DNA from: Candidatus Amunia macphersoniae | GTDB taxonomy: Bacteria; Chloroflexota; Dormibacteria; Aeolococcales; Aeolococcaceae | Reading direction: 5' to 3' | Assembly: GCA_016464795.1 (NCBI GenBank) | Contig: JAEKNN010000053.1 | Coordinates: 42,509 to 106,508 of the forward strand | Length of the DNA stretch: 64,000 nucleotides | Part shown: piece by piece, positions 27,193 through 35,367 of the stretch | Layout of the letters: the number at the start of each line of letters is the position of its first letter | How positions within the stretch are numbered: position 1 is the first letter of the stretch | Made by a program: the position numbers and the translations under genes | The notes under the pieces: model-generated | Databases searched by the model: none | What the model saw: the letters and a program-made list of their open reading frames with translations, nothing else | Told to the model about the DNA's origin: nothing

Positions 27193-28365
27193 GTGCGGGT
27201 CATCCTCTACACCGGCAAGGGCGGGGTCGGCAAGACCACTGTCGCCGCCGCCACCGCGGTGGCCTGCGCCAAGCTCGGCCACCGCACCCTGATCATCTCC
27301 ACCGACGCCGCCCATTCGCTCGGCGACTCACTCGACGTGGAGCTTGGTGATCAGCCCACCGGCGTCGCCGCCAACCTCGACGCTCAGGAGATCAACGCGC
27401 TCCACGAGATGGAGGAGCACTGGGAACGGGTGCACAGGTACCTGATCTCGCTCTTCGCGTCCTGGGGCGTTGACGACTTCGTCGCCGAGGAGATGGCCAC
27501 CCCGCCCGGCATGGAGGAGGTGGCCAGCCTGATGTGGATCAAGCGCCACAAGGAGCAGGGCAAGTACGACGTGGTCATCGTCGACTGCGCACCCACCGGC
27601 GAGACCCTGCAGCTGCTGGCCTTCCCCGACGTCGCCCGCTGGTACCTGACCAAGATTTTTCCGCTGGAGCGAAAGGTTTGGAAGATGGCGCGCCCGATGG
27701 TGCAGCCCTTCACCAACATTCCGCTGCCCACCGACGACATCTTCGGCCACATCAAGGACTTGCTCTTCGACCTCGACGGCATGAAGAACATCCTGGGCGA
27801 CCCCAAGGTCTGCACAGTGAGGCTGGTGCTCAACCTGGAGAAGATGGTGGTCAAGGAGGCGCAGCGGGCCTTCACCTATCTGTGCCTCTACGACTACCTC
27901 ACCGACCTGGTGGTGGTCAACCGCGTCCTTCCCGACGAGGTCACCGACGGGTACTTCGACGCCTGGCACCGCTCCCAGAAGAAGTACGACGCGCTGGTGG
28001 AGACGGCATTCTCACCGGTGCCGATCCGGCGGACACGGCTCTTCGATCACGAGATCGTCGGCCTGGAGTCGCTCGGGGAGATGGCCGAGTCCATCTTCGG
28101 TGCCACCGACCCCACCCAGCGCTTTCACAAGACGGTGTCCCAGCATCTCAAGAAGGTGGGCTCGAACTACGAGCTTCAGCTGCAGCTGCCCTTTGTGGAG
28201 AAGGACCAGGTGGACATCACCCACCGCGCCGGCGAGCTCTTCGTCAGCGTTGGTCCCTACAAGCGGGAGATCAGCCTGCCGCGCGTCCTCAATGGCACCA
28301 CGGTGATCAGGGGCAAGCTCGACGACGGCATGCTCCGGGTCACCTTCGCCGGGGCTCACAAGTGA
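27193..28365 (+). CDS. ArsA/Get3-family ATPase with C-terminal HSP20-like domain
   Basis: 390 residues. The deviant Walker A YTGKGGVGKTT at the N terminus, switch I STDAAHSLGDSL and switch II VDCAPTGETLQLL mark the ArsA/Get3 (SIMIBI) class. The last 80 residues (LQLPFVEKDQVDITHRAGELFVSVGPYKREISLPRVL) resemble the HSP20/alpha-crystallin-like tail found in many non-arsenic bacterial ArsA homologues. No arsenic genes are nearby and I see no CxxC pair. A role in client-protein handling at the membrane is more likely than arsenite export. It is single-domain, so it should work as a dimer. Confidence 0.85.
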   Translation: MRVILYTGKGGVGKTTVAAATAVACAKLGHRTLIISTDAAHSLGDSLDVELGDQPTGVAANLDAQEINALHEMEEHWERVHRYLISLFASWGVDDFVAEEMATPPGMEEVASLMWIKRHKEQGKYDVVIVDCAPTGETLQLLAFPDVARWYLTKIFPLERKVWKMARPMVQPFTNIPLPTDDIFGHIKDLLFDLDGMKNILGDPKVCTVRLVLNLEKMVVKEAQRAFTYLCLYDYLTDLVVVNRVLPDEVTDGYFDAWHRSQKKYDALVETAFSPVPIRRTRLFDHEIVGLESLGEMAESIFGATDPTQRFHKTVSQHLKKVGSNYELQLQLPFVEKDQVDITHRAGELFVSVGPYKREISLPRVLNGTTVIRGKLDDGMLRVTFAGAHK

Positions 28366-28613
28366 CCGAGCCGTTCGGACTTGACCCCAGCAGGATCGTT
28401 GGCGACGTCAGCCGGTTGCTGGCCAGCTCTCTCGGTGAGGTCGTCCCCCCTGAGGCGCAGCTGCACCTCCTCAACGCCCAGCGCGAGCTGCTGCTGGCCC
28501 TGGCGGTGATCATCGAGCACAACAGCACCCGCACCCCGCGTCGGCCGCGGGCCCGGCGACCCAGCGCGGCGCAGGCGGCACCGCGCCGTCCCGAGCGCGT
28601 CGAGCTGGATTGA
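28362..28613 (+). CDS. Small protein coupled to the ArsA-like ATPase
   Basis: 83 residues with a helical N-terminal part (PSRIVGDVSRLLASSLGEVVPPEAQLHLLNAQRELLLALAVIIEH) and a basic Arg/Pro/Ala-rich tail. The GTG start overlaps the ArsA stop by 4 nt and its own TGA overlaps the NUDIX start. Amphipathic Leu spacing in the first 50 residues suggests a protein-binding helix pair. No family recognised. Tight coupling suggests it is a partner of the ATPase. Confidence 0.65.
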   Translation: MTEPFGLDPSRIVGDVSRLLASSLGEVVPPEAQLHLLNAQRELLLALAVIIEHNSTRTPRRPRARRPSAAQAAPRRPERVELD

Positions 28614-29167
28614 CAGGGCGCGACCAGCGGCCGCGGCGGCCGTCCCAGGTCGTTGTCGACGGAGTCGCGTGGCCGGTGCAGGGCGCGCAGACAGCCATCG
28701 TCGACGGTTCGCGCGTGCTGCTCCAACTGCGCCCATTCCCCCCCGGGTGGGAACTGCCCGGCGGCCACGTCGATCCCGGCGAAGATCCCGCCGAGACCGC
28801 TGTGCGCGAGACCGAGGAGGAGACCGGCCTGCGGGTCAACATCCGCGGCCTGGTGGGCGTGTACTCGTGGAGCGGGCTTCGCAACGCGGCCGACGCCGTG
28901 TTCCTGGCCGAGGTCGCCGGCGGCCGGCTTCGCTGGAGCATCGAGGCCTGGCGGACTGTGTTCGTGTCGGCCGATCGCCTTCCCCGGACTGCCTTCCCAT
29001 GGTGCCGCCAGCGCGTGTACGACGCCCTGGCCCGCTCCGAGGGCGCGCCGCCGGTGCACCGGGTTCAGCCGGTCACGCTTCGCAACGTCGCCACCTTTGG
29101 CACCAGCTGGTTGAGCGCACCACTCGACCGCATCCGCAGTCGGGGCAACTCAGGCGACGGCTCATGA
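28610..29167 (+). CDS. NUDIX hydrolase
   Basis: 185 residues with a full Nudix box, GGHVDPGEDPAETAVRETEE followed by ETGL (about residues 52-75), which binds the metal for hydrolysis of nucleoside-diphosphate-linked substrates. The TTG start overlaps the preceding TGA (TTGA). An ATG-type start is not available nearby. Substrate cannot be inferred: candidates range from damaged nucleotides to sugar-nucleotides. It overlaps the exchanger gene by 4 nt. Confidence 0.88.
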   Translation: MTGRDQRPRRPSQVVVDGVAWPVQGAQTAIVDGSRVLLQLRPFPPGWELPGGHVDPGEDPAETAVRETEEETGLRVNIRGLVGVYSWSGLRNAADAVFLAEVAGGRLRWSIEAWRTVFVSADRLPRTAFPWCRQRVYDALARSEGAPPVHRVQPVTLRNVATFGTSWLSAPLDRIRSRGNSGDGS

Positions 29168-30153
29168 CCGAGGCGCTCATGTTCATCGGCGGGCTGGTGC
29201 TGATCGTGGCTGCGTCGGAGCTGTTCACCAACGCTGTGGAGTGGCTCGGGTTCCGGCTGAAGCTGGCCAGCGGGGCCACCGGCAGCCTGCTGGCCGCGCT
29301 GGGCACCTCGCTTCCGGAGACCTTCGTGCCGGTGGTGGCCCTGATCAGCCAGCAGCCGTCGGCCACGTCGGTGGCCAGCGGCGCTGTGCTGGGGTCGCCC
29401 TTCCTTCTGCTCGGGTTGGGGGTGGCCGTGACCGGGCTCGCGGTGGTGCTGCGCCGTCGCGACCCCAGGTTGCATCTCGACAGGAGCCAGGCGCGCCGCG
29501 ACCTCGGGGTGTTCATCGGTGCCTTCTCGCTGGTGCTGATCGCAATCGTCCTGCCGCGACCGGTGCGGATCGTGCTGGGCATCTGCCTCTTGGCGGCGTA
29601 CGGGCTGTATGTGCGCGCCACCCTGCGTGGTGGCGGCCCCTCTGAGGAGATGCCCGAGCCGCTCCACCTGCTCCGCCGCCGCCATGGCGAGCCGCCCACC
29701 TGGGCGGTGGTGCTGCAATTGCTGGTCTCGGTGGGGATGCTGGTGGTGGGCTCCAACCTCTTCGTCAGCGCTCTCAACGACACCGCCAGCGCACTCCACG
29801 CGGATCCCTTGACACTCGCCCTGATCGTCGTCCCGGTGGCAACCGAGCTGCCGGAGACCTTCAACAGCGTGCTGTGGGTGCGCAGCGGTGATGACGGCCT
29901 GGCGTTCGGCAACGTCGCCGGCTCGGCCGCATTCCAGTCGTGCGTGCTCGGCTTCGTCGGTCTCACCTTCACCCCGTGGCGTCCGGGTTTCAACGGAGTC
30001 CTCGGCGGCCTGCTCACCCTGGGGGTGGCCATCGCGCTGCTGCTGCTGCTGCGCAACGGCAGCGCGCGAGGCCGCTGGCTGCTGCTCGCGGGGATTCCGT
30101 GGGTCGCCTACGTCATCGCCCAGATTGCCAGCGGGGGGCACCTCGGGGGCTGA
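29164..30153 (+). CDS. Sodium/calcium exchanger family (CaCA) membrane protein
   Basis: 329 residues with about ten membrane spans in two inverted halves. The alpha repeats carry the ion-binding Glu: GTSLPETFVPVVAL with GAVLGSPF in the first half, and ATELPETFNSVLWV with GNVAGSAAFQ in the second. A hydrophilic cytoplasmic loop (about 130-190) separates the halves. It exports Ca2+ or another cation against Na+ or H+. It ends the run of overlapping genes that begins with hom. Confidence 0.88.
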   Translation: MTEALMFIGGLVLIVAASELFTNAVEWLGFRLKLASGATGSLLAALGTSLPETFVPVVALISQQPSATSVASGAVLGSPFLLLGLGVAVTGLAVVLRRRDPRLHLDRSQARRDLGVFIGAFSLVLIAIVLPRPVRIVLGICLLAAYGLYVRATLRGGGPSEEMPEPLHLLRRRHGEPPTWAVVLQLLVSVGMLVVGSNLFVSALNDTASALHADPLTLALIVVPVATELPETFNSVLWVRSGDDGLAFGNVAGSAAFQSCVLGFVGLTFTPWRPGFNGVLGGLLTLGVAIALLLLLRNGSARGRWLLLAGIPWVAYVIAQIASGGHLGG

Positions 30154-30238
30154 GGCACGGCGGAGGACGCGACCGCGACAATGGGCGCCCCGCGCCGGGG
30201 GGTCGCGCAGAGCACACCAGGGACATCCAGGAGACGTC

Positions 30239-31144
30239 ATGAACCTCGACGGGAAGGTCGCCGTTGTCACCGGCAGCGGTCGCGGCATCGGCCGGGCGTA
30301 CGCGCTCGCTCTGGCTGAGGCCGGCTGCGCAGTGGTCATCAATGACATCGACCCTGATGTCGCCGAGCAGACGGTGCACGAGCTGAACGACGCGGGTCAC
30401 ACGGCCGTCGCCGAGGTGGTCGCCGTGGGCAGCGCGGAGGCGGCTGACAAGCTGGTGCAGCGCGCCGTCGAGAGCTTCGAGGGGATCGACATCATGTGCA
30501 CCAACGCCGGTCTGCTCCGTGACAAGGTGCTCTGGAAGATGACCGACGAGGACTTCGACGCGGTCATCGAGACGCACATGCGCGGCACGTTCACGTGCGC
30601 ACGAGCTGCCGCTGTGCGGATGCGCGAGCAGGGTCGAGGCGGCCGCATCGTGGTGGTGTCGTCGTGGGCGGGTCAGCGCGGCAACTTCGGGCAGACCAAC
30701 TACGCGGGTGCCAAGGCCGGCATCGCCGCGTTCGCGCGAACCTGGGCGATGGAGCTGGCGCGTGCAGAGATCACTGTCAACGCCATAGTTCCCAACGCGT
30801 TGACGCGGATGATCGCCAGCATCCCGGGCATGGCCGAGATGGTCGAGAGCGCCGAGAAGGGGCAGCCGCTGCCGGACATGGTGCGCAAGCAGATGGGCAT
30901 GGGCATGCCCGAGGACGTGGCGCCTCTGCTGGTGTTCCTGGCGTCCGACGCCGCCAAGGGGATCACCGGGCAGTGCATCGGGCTTGGCGGTGACAAGCTC
31001 TCGCTGTGGTCGCACCCGCAGGAGATCGCAGCCGCGTATCGCGATGGCGGTTGGACCGCGGATGCGATCGCCGAGGTGTGGTCGAGCTCGGTGGGAGCAC
31101 AGCCGCAGACCTACGGCATTCCCTTCCTTGGGGGCGGGGGCTGA
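30239..31144 (+). CDS. Short-chain dehydrogenase/reductase (SDR)
   Basis: 301 residues. The cofactor motif is TGSGRGIGRAYALALAEAG, CTNAGLL is the conserved NAG, and the catalytic Ser-Tyr-Lys is in VVSSWAG and NYAGAKAGIAAF. The C-terminal extension (about 50 residues past the core, WSHPQEIAAAYRDGGWTADAI) resembles SDRs of fatty-acyl or steroid metabolism (MFE-2/HSD17B4-like and 3-oxoacyl reductases). Start ATG 30239 has CAGGAGA upstream. It is preceded by an 85-bp gap and stands alone. Confidence 0.88.
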   Translation: MNLDGKVAVVTGSGRGIGRAYALALAEAGCAVVINDIDPDVAEQTVHELNDAGHTAVAEVVAVGSAEAADKLVQRAVESFEGIDIMCTNAGLLRDKVLWKMTDEDFDAVIETHMRGTFTCARAAAVRMREQGRGGRIVVVSSWAGQRGNFGQTNYAGAKAGIAAFARTWAMELARAEITVNAIVPNALTRMIASIPGMAEMVESAEKGQPLPDMVRKQMGMGMPEDVAPLLVFLASDAAKGITGQCIGLGGDKLSLWSHPQEIAAAYRDGGWTADAIAEVWSSSVGAQPQTYGIPFLGGGG

Positions 31145-31176
31145 GGGGTGGCGGGGGCTGAGGTCGAGCCCCAGGG

Positions 31177-31923
31177 ATGAGCCTGCGCGATGCGCTGCTG
31201 GTGTTCGCGGGCGGGGTGCTGGCCGGCTTCGCCAACACTGTTGCAGGGGGCGGCTCGCTGCTCAGCTTCCCGCTGCTGGTGGCGCTTGGGCTGCCGCCGC
31301 TGGACGCCAATGTCACCAACACCGTCGGCATCGTCCCGGCTGCGCTCGGCGGCGTGCTCGGATACCGGCGTGAGCTCGGAGGCCAGCGACAACGCCTCAT
31401 CAACCTGCTGCCGTTCGCAGTCGGCGGGGCGGCCCTCGGCGCCATCCTGTTGCTGACCACGCCCGCCCACGTGTTCACCAGGGTGGTGCCCGTGCTGATC
31501 GTGGTCGCCTGCGTGGTCCTGCTCGCACAACCGTGGCTGGCCCGGGTGCTCGAGGCGAGGCAGCGCAGCCGGTCCTCCCTGCTCCGGGGGGGCATCTTCG
31601 TGGCCGCGGTGTACGGCGGCTACTTTGGGGCCGCTGTCAGCGTCCTGGTGCTGGCTGTGCTGGCCGTCGCCATCGACGACGCGCTGCAGCGGCTCAACGC
31701 GCTCAAGGTTCCGCTCGCCGGGACCATGAACCTGGTGTCGGGAATCGCATTCGCCTTCCTGGCGCCGGTGCACTGGGGGTTCGTGGTGGTGCTGGCGCCG
31801 GCAACCCTGCTGGGGGGACGCCTGGGCGCGACGGCGGCGCGGCGAGTGCCGGATCAGCCGCTGCGTCTGGTCGTGGTGCTGCTTGGACTGGCCGCCGCCG
31901 TCTGGCTGGAGGTCACCCGGTGA
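31177..31923 (+). CDS. TauE/SafE-family anion exporter
   Basis: 248 residues with about seven to eight hydrophobic spans. The family repeat is visible as GGVLAGFANTVAGGGSLLSFPLLVALGLPPLDANVTNT near the N terminus and RGGIFVAAVYGGYFGA in the second half. Members export sulfite, sulfoacetate or similar small anions. The gene lies 32 nt after the SDR and converges on the next gene. No sulfur-metabolism neighbours support a particular substrate. Confidence 0.88.
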   Translation: MSLRDALLVFAGGVLAGFANTVAGGGSLLSFPLLVALGLPPLDANVTNTVGIVPAALGGVLGYRRELGGQRQRLINLLPFAVGGAALGAILLLTTPAHVFTRVVPVLIVVACVVLLAQPWLARVLEARQRSRSSLLRGGIFVAAVYGGYFGAAVSVLVLAVLAVAIDDALQRLNALKVPLAGTMNLVSGIAFAFLAPVHWGFVVVLAPATLLGGRLGATAARRVPDQPLRLVVVLLGLAAAVWLEVTR

Positions 31924-31941
31924 GGCGGCCGCCTGTGACGA

Positions 31942-32712
31942 TCAGCTCGGCGGGCGAGCGGGAGGCGGCCCCGGAGGCGGGGCAGGGGGAGCCATGCCCG
32001 GCGACGTCGGTGCCGCGCCGGCCACTGCTCCCGTGAGCCGAAGGCCTGAGCCCAGCAGCAGGGCGGCGCCGTTGACCACGATGGCCATCACCAGCGCCAG
32101 CAGGATCAACGTGAAGCCGATCGCGGGGTGGATGTTGATGAAGCTGTCCAGCGCGCCTGAGAAGCCGGTCGACGACAGAGCTCCGCCCCCGCTGGCATTG
32201 AGCTTGGCGACGATGGTGCCGTGCACCGCGGAGTTGTTGGCGAGCACCATCACCAGCGCCAGCAGTGCGGCAGCGCCGGCGACGATGGCTCGCAGCGGTG
32301 CGCGCAGCACGGTGGCCACGATCCCGACGGCGATCAGGACCAGGGCGATCACCAGAAGCGGCTGGACGCCGATGCCCTGCGGTGGGGGCTGCGAGTCAGC
32401 GGCGCCGGATGACGGCGAGGAGCTGCTCGGACAACCCGGGATGTTGGTGTCCACGGACGGATTGCTGCCGGTGATCAGGTTCACCCCGCTGTAGGCGAAG
32501 AGATCGCGCCCGTTGAGGGCCTGCAGGCAGGCCGCGGAGGCGCCGGCATTGTTCGAGCCGGAAGAGCCGCCGATGGAGCCGACACTGCCGATGGCCGCAC
32601 CGGCTGCGGCGGTGTTGCAGGACACCCCGACGAAGGGCAGCAGGAAGCACAGAGCGGCAAGCAGGAGCAGGATCGGCGACGCGCCACGCGTGAGTCTCTT
32701 GACGTCCGGCAT
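31942..32712 (-). CDS. Hypothetical multi-span membrane protein with Pro-rich tail
   Basis: 256 residues: an N-terminal hydrophobic span (about 14-32), a Ser/Gly/Asn-rich external loop with cysteines (about 35-110), three more spans in the middle, and a Pro/Ala-rich C terminus. The ATG at 32712 has GGGAGAA 6 nt upstream, so I prefer it to an ATG five codons earlier. I know no family. It converges with the TauE gene and diverges from the LprG-like gene. Confidence 0.65.
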   Translation of the reverse strand: MPDVKRLTRGASPILLLLAALCFLLPFVGVSCNTAAAGAAIGSVGSIGGSSGSNNAGASAACLQALNGRDLFAYSGVNLITGSNPSVDTNIPGCPSSSSPSSGAADSQPPPQGIGVQPLLVIALVLIAVGIVATVLRAPLRAIVAGAAALLALVMVLANNSAVHGTIVAKLNASGGGALSSTGFSGALDSFINIHPAIGFTLILLALVMAIVVNGAALLLGSGLRLTGAVAGAAPTSPGMAPPAPPPGPPPARPPS

Positions 32713-32866
32713 CCGAGGTTCTCCCACTGGCCCAAACGGTTCTGAGGGACTGTACTGGTGAGGGCCGACGGCCGTGGGCCAGCGGATGCGGTCGCCAGGA
32801 CGTCCGGTTGCCGTCGGGACCGAGCGGAGCGCCGGGCGAGCATCCGGCGGTGGCGCGAACGCTGTC

Positions 32867-32872
32867 TATACT
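32867..32872 (+). promoter_or_regulatory. Candidate -10 of the lipoprotein-exporter operon
   Basis: TATACT lies 28 nt upstream of the GTG start at 32901. The start also has AGGGAGA 8 nt upstream, so this transcript has a conventional short leader, in contrast to the many leaderless genes here. Confidence 0.5.
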
Positions 32873-32900
32873 CGACTGCAGCCAACCAGGGAGAAGACGC

Positions 32901-33584
32901 GTGCGTGTCGCCAGCCGTGTGCTCGTCGCCGGGTTCGGGCTGCTGGTGGCCGCCTGCGGCACTCCCCCAGTCGATCCCGCCCAGCTGTTGCGCGATGCCA
33001 AGCAGAGCGTGGATTCTGCCTCGGCGCTGCACTTCACCCTGACCAGCCAGAACGTCAGCGGCGGCTCCGGTCCCCTGATCACCGGCGGCGATGGGGATGC
33101 CAAACGGCCCGACGGCTTCGCCGGCAGCCTGCGGGTGGTGGACAGTGGCTTCAGTGTGTCAGTCGAAGTGGTCTCGGCGGGAGGCACCTTCTACGCCCGG
33201 ACGCCGCTGAGCAGCACCTTCGACAAGACCGAACCCTCCAAGTACGGCTTCGGCGATCCCGGCAAGCTCCTCGATCCCAGCAACGGCCTCTCAAGCCTTC
33301 TCGGAGTCTGCTCGTCCCCCGCCAACGCGGCCGGCGACCGCCTCAACAGCGAGCAGCTCGCGGAGGTGACCTGTGCCATCCCGGGAGCCAGGGTGGCGGC
33401 GCTGCTCACCAGCGCCGATCCGTCGCAGGCTGTGCAGGCGACCGTTGGAGTGGACGCCTCATCGCATCAGCTCCGCCGGGTGGTCATGGTCGGACCCTTC
33501 TTCGACAAGGCGCATCCCAGCACCTTCACAGTGGTTCTCGACAAGTACGGTGAAGCAGTGAGCATCACGCCGCCGGCCGGCTGA
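32901..33584 (+). CDS. LprG/LppX-like lipid-carrier lipoprotein
   Basis: 227 residues. A lipoprotein signal ends LLVAACG (Cys about residue 19). The mature part resembles the LppX/LprAFG family: an early DPAQLLRDAKQSVDSASALHFTLTSQNV helix-strand, then a sheet with SFSVSVEV-like strands and FYARTPLSSTF. In mycobacteria LprG binds triacylated glycolipids or triacylglycerol in a hydrophobic pocket and works with the MFS exporter P55 (Rv1410c). The next gene here, one base after the stop, encodes a 14-span MFS exporter, which reproduces that pairing. GTG 32901 has AGGGAGA upstream. Confidence 0.78.
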   Translation: MRVASRVLVAGFGLLVAACGTPPVDPAQLLRDAKQSVDSASALHFTLTSQNVSGGSGPLITGGDGDAKRPDGFAGSLRVVDSGFSVSVEVVSAGGTFYARTPLSSTFDKTEPSKYGFGDPGKLLDPSNGLSSLLGVCSSPANAAGDRLNSEQLAEVTCAIPGARVAALLTSADPSQAVQATVGVDASSHQLRRVVMVGPFFDKAHPSTFTVVLDKYGEAVSITPPAG

Positions 33585-33585
33585 G

Positions 33586-35367
33586 GTGACCGAGAGGCCG
33601 GCGCAGGCTCCGCCGGGAGCCCCTCGCCGGCTTGGCTTCGCAGCTGCTGCGGTGCTGCTCGGCGCCGCCGACACCTACGTTGTGGTGACCGTCCTGCCGG
33701 CGATCATGAGCTCGGTCGGCATCGACCTCACTCACCTCCAGGAGGCGACGCCGATCATCAGCGGCTTTCTGCTCGGCTATGTCTGCGTGCTGCCTCTGCT
33801 GGGGCGGCTGAGCGACCTGTTCGGGCGCGCCCCGGTACTCACCTTCTGCCTGGTGCTGTTCGCCGGCGGGTCACTGCTGACCGCGTCGGCGAACACCCTC
33901 GGTGCGGTGGTGGTCGGACGGACTCTCCAGGGCGCAGGCGGCGGTGGCCTGGTCCCGGTGACCCTGGCGCTGGTCGCCGACCTCTGGTCGCCGCGCCGCC
34001 GTGGGTTGCCGCTGGGGATCGTCGGCGGTGTTCAAGAGGTGGGCAGCGTGGTGGGCCCGCTGTATGGGGCGGCGCTGACCACGCTGAGCACCTGGCGCGC
34101 CATCTTCTACGTCAACATGCCGCTGGCCGCGCTCCTCGCCGCCGGGGTTCGCGCCCGCGGCGAGCCGGCGCAGGACCAGGCTCACCCCTCGCGTCCCCGG
34201 CTGCCCGACTGGCCAGGCCGGGTGCTGGCTGCAGTGTGCGTCACCGGCACCGTCCTGGCGATCGCGGCACCGCCGGTGCTCACCGACAGCCTCACCATCG
34301 GGACCGTCTTCGCGCCCCTGGTGGGGAGCGCCACGATCACCTCACCGGTGGTGCTGGTGGCGCTGCTCAGTGCGCTGCTGCTGGTGGCCCGCGAGCTCGC
34401 CATCCCCACCGCGGTGCGTCCGCTGATCCCGTTGCGCCGGCTGCCGGGTGCCCTGGCACGGGTCGACTGGCCGGGGGCGCTGCTGCTGGCGCTGGTGCTC
34501 GCCGCCTTGGTGCTGGTGTTCGCCAGCGCCGATCCCCAGCAGAGCGTGGTGGGACCTTCCGCCCCGGTGCTGCTGCCCGGCGCTCTCGTGCTCAGCGTCC
34601 TGTTCGTCCTCCGAGAGCTGCGCACAGGCGACCCTCTGGTCGACCTGCGCGCCCTTCGGGACCGCGCCGCCTTCGGCTCGCTCCTGACCAGCCTGGCTGC
34701 CGGGGCGGCGCTGATGGCGGCGCTCGTCGACATCCCCGTGTTCGCCCGGGCCACCGTCGACCCGGACTCTCAACTGGCGGCCGCACTCGTCCTGGCCCGC
34801 CTGCTCGCCGCCGTGCCGGTGGGCGCAGTGGTCGGTGGGCTGCTCGTCGACAGGCTCGGCTATCGGGTGGTGGCCGGCGGCGGCCTGCTCGTCACCGCAG
34901 CGATGTTCGCGCTGATGGCCCGCTGGACCACCACCACCCTGAGCGACGGCTTCGCCTGGGCTGCCTGGTCGCACCCCAGCGACCCTGTGCTGATCGCCTG
35001 CGGGCTGGGCTTCGGGCTGTCGATCGCGCCCATCTCAGCCGCCATCCTGGGCGCAGTCCCAGAACGGCTGCACGGGGTGGCTGCGTCGCTGAACGTGGCC
35101 GCCCGGCTGGTGGGGATGCTCGCCGGCCTCTCGGTTCTGACTGCCATCGGGCTGCGTCGTTTCTACAGTGTGCAGGCGATGCTTCCCAGGGCTGCCAGCC
35201 TGTGCCCCGACACACCGTTGCGCTGTCCTGCATACAACGCCCTCGAAACCGGGGCGATCCTCGACGAGCTGCACGTCATCTTCATCGGCGCCGGGATCTG
35301 CGCGCTGCTCGCCGCGGTGCTGGCCACTGGGCTGCTACGCCGGTCGCCGCCGACGACGTCTGCATGA
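33586..35367 (+). CDS. MFS exporter, 14-span, P55-like partner of the LprG-like lipoprotein
   Basis: 593 residues with about 14 hydrophobic spans of the drug:H+ antiporter-2 type. The loop 2-3 motif is LGRLSDLFGRAPVL, and LVLFAGGSLLTASANTL with GRTLQGAGGGGLVPV follows. An external loop with two cysteines sits before the last span (CPDTPLRCPAYN). The GTG start is one base after the lipoprotein stop. By analogy to LprG-Rv1410c it may export lipids or hydrophobic compounds across the membrane. Drug efflux is an alternative. Confidence 0.88.
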   Translation: MTERPAQAPPGAPRRLGFAAAAVLLGAADTYVVVTVLPAIMSSVGIDLTHLQEATPIISGFLLGYVCVLPLLGRLSDLFGRAPVLTFCLVLFAGGSLLTASANTLGAVVVGRTLQGAGGGGLVPVTLALVADLWSPRRRGLPLGIVGGVQEVGSVVGPLYGAALTTLSTWRAIFYVNMPLAALLAAGVRARGEPAQDQAHPSRPRLPDWPGRVLAAVCVTGTVLAIAAPPVLTDSLTIGTVFAPLVGSATITSPVVLVALLSALLLVARELAIPTAVRPLIPLRRLPGALARVDWPGALLLALVLAALVLVFASADPQQSVVGPSAPVLLPGALVLSVLFVLRELRTGDPLVDLRALRDRAAFGSLLTSLAAGAALMAALVDIPVFARATVDPDSQLAAALVLARLLAAVPVGAVVGGLLVDRLGYRVVAGGGLLVTAAMFALMARWTTTTLSDGFAWAAWSHPSDPVLIACGLGFGLSIAPISAAILGAVPERLHGVAASLNVAARLVGMLAGLSVLTAIGLRRFYSVQAMLPRAASLCPDTPLRCPAYNALETGAILDELHVIFIGAGICALLAAVLATGLLRRSPPTTSA

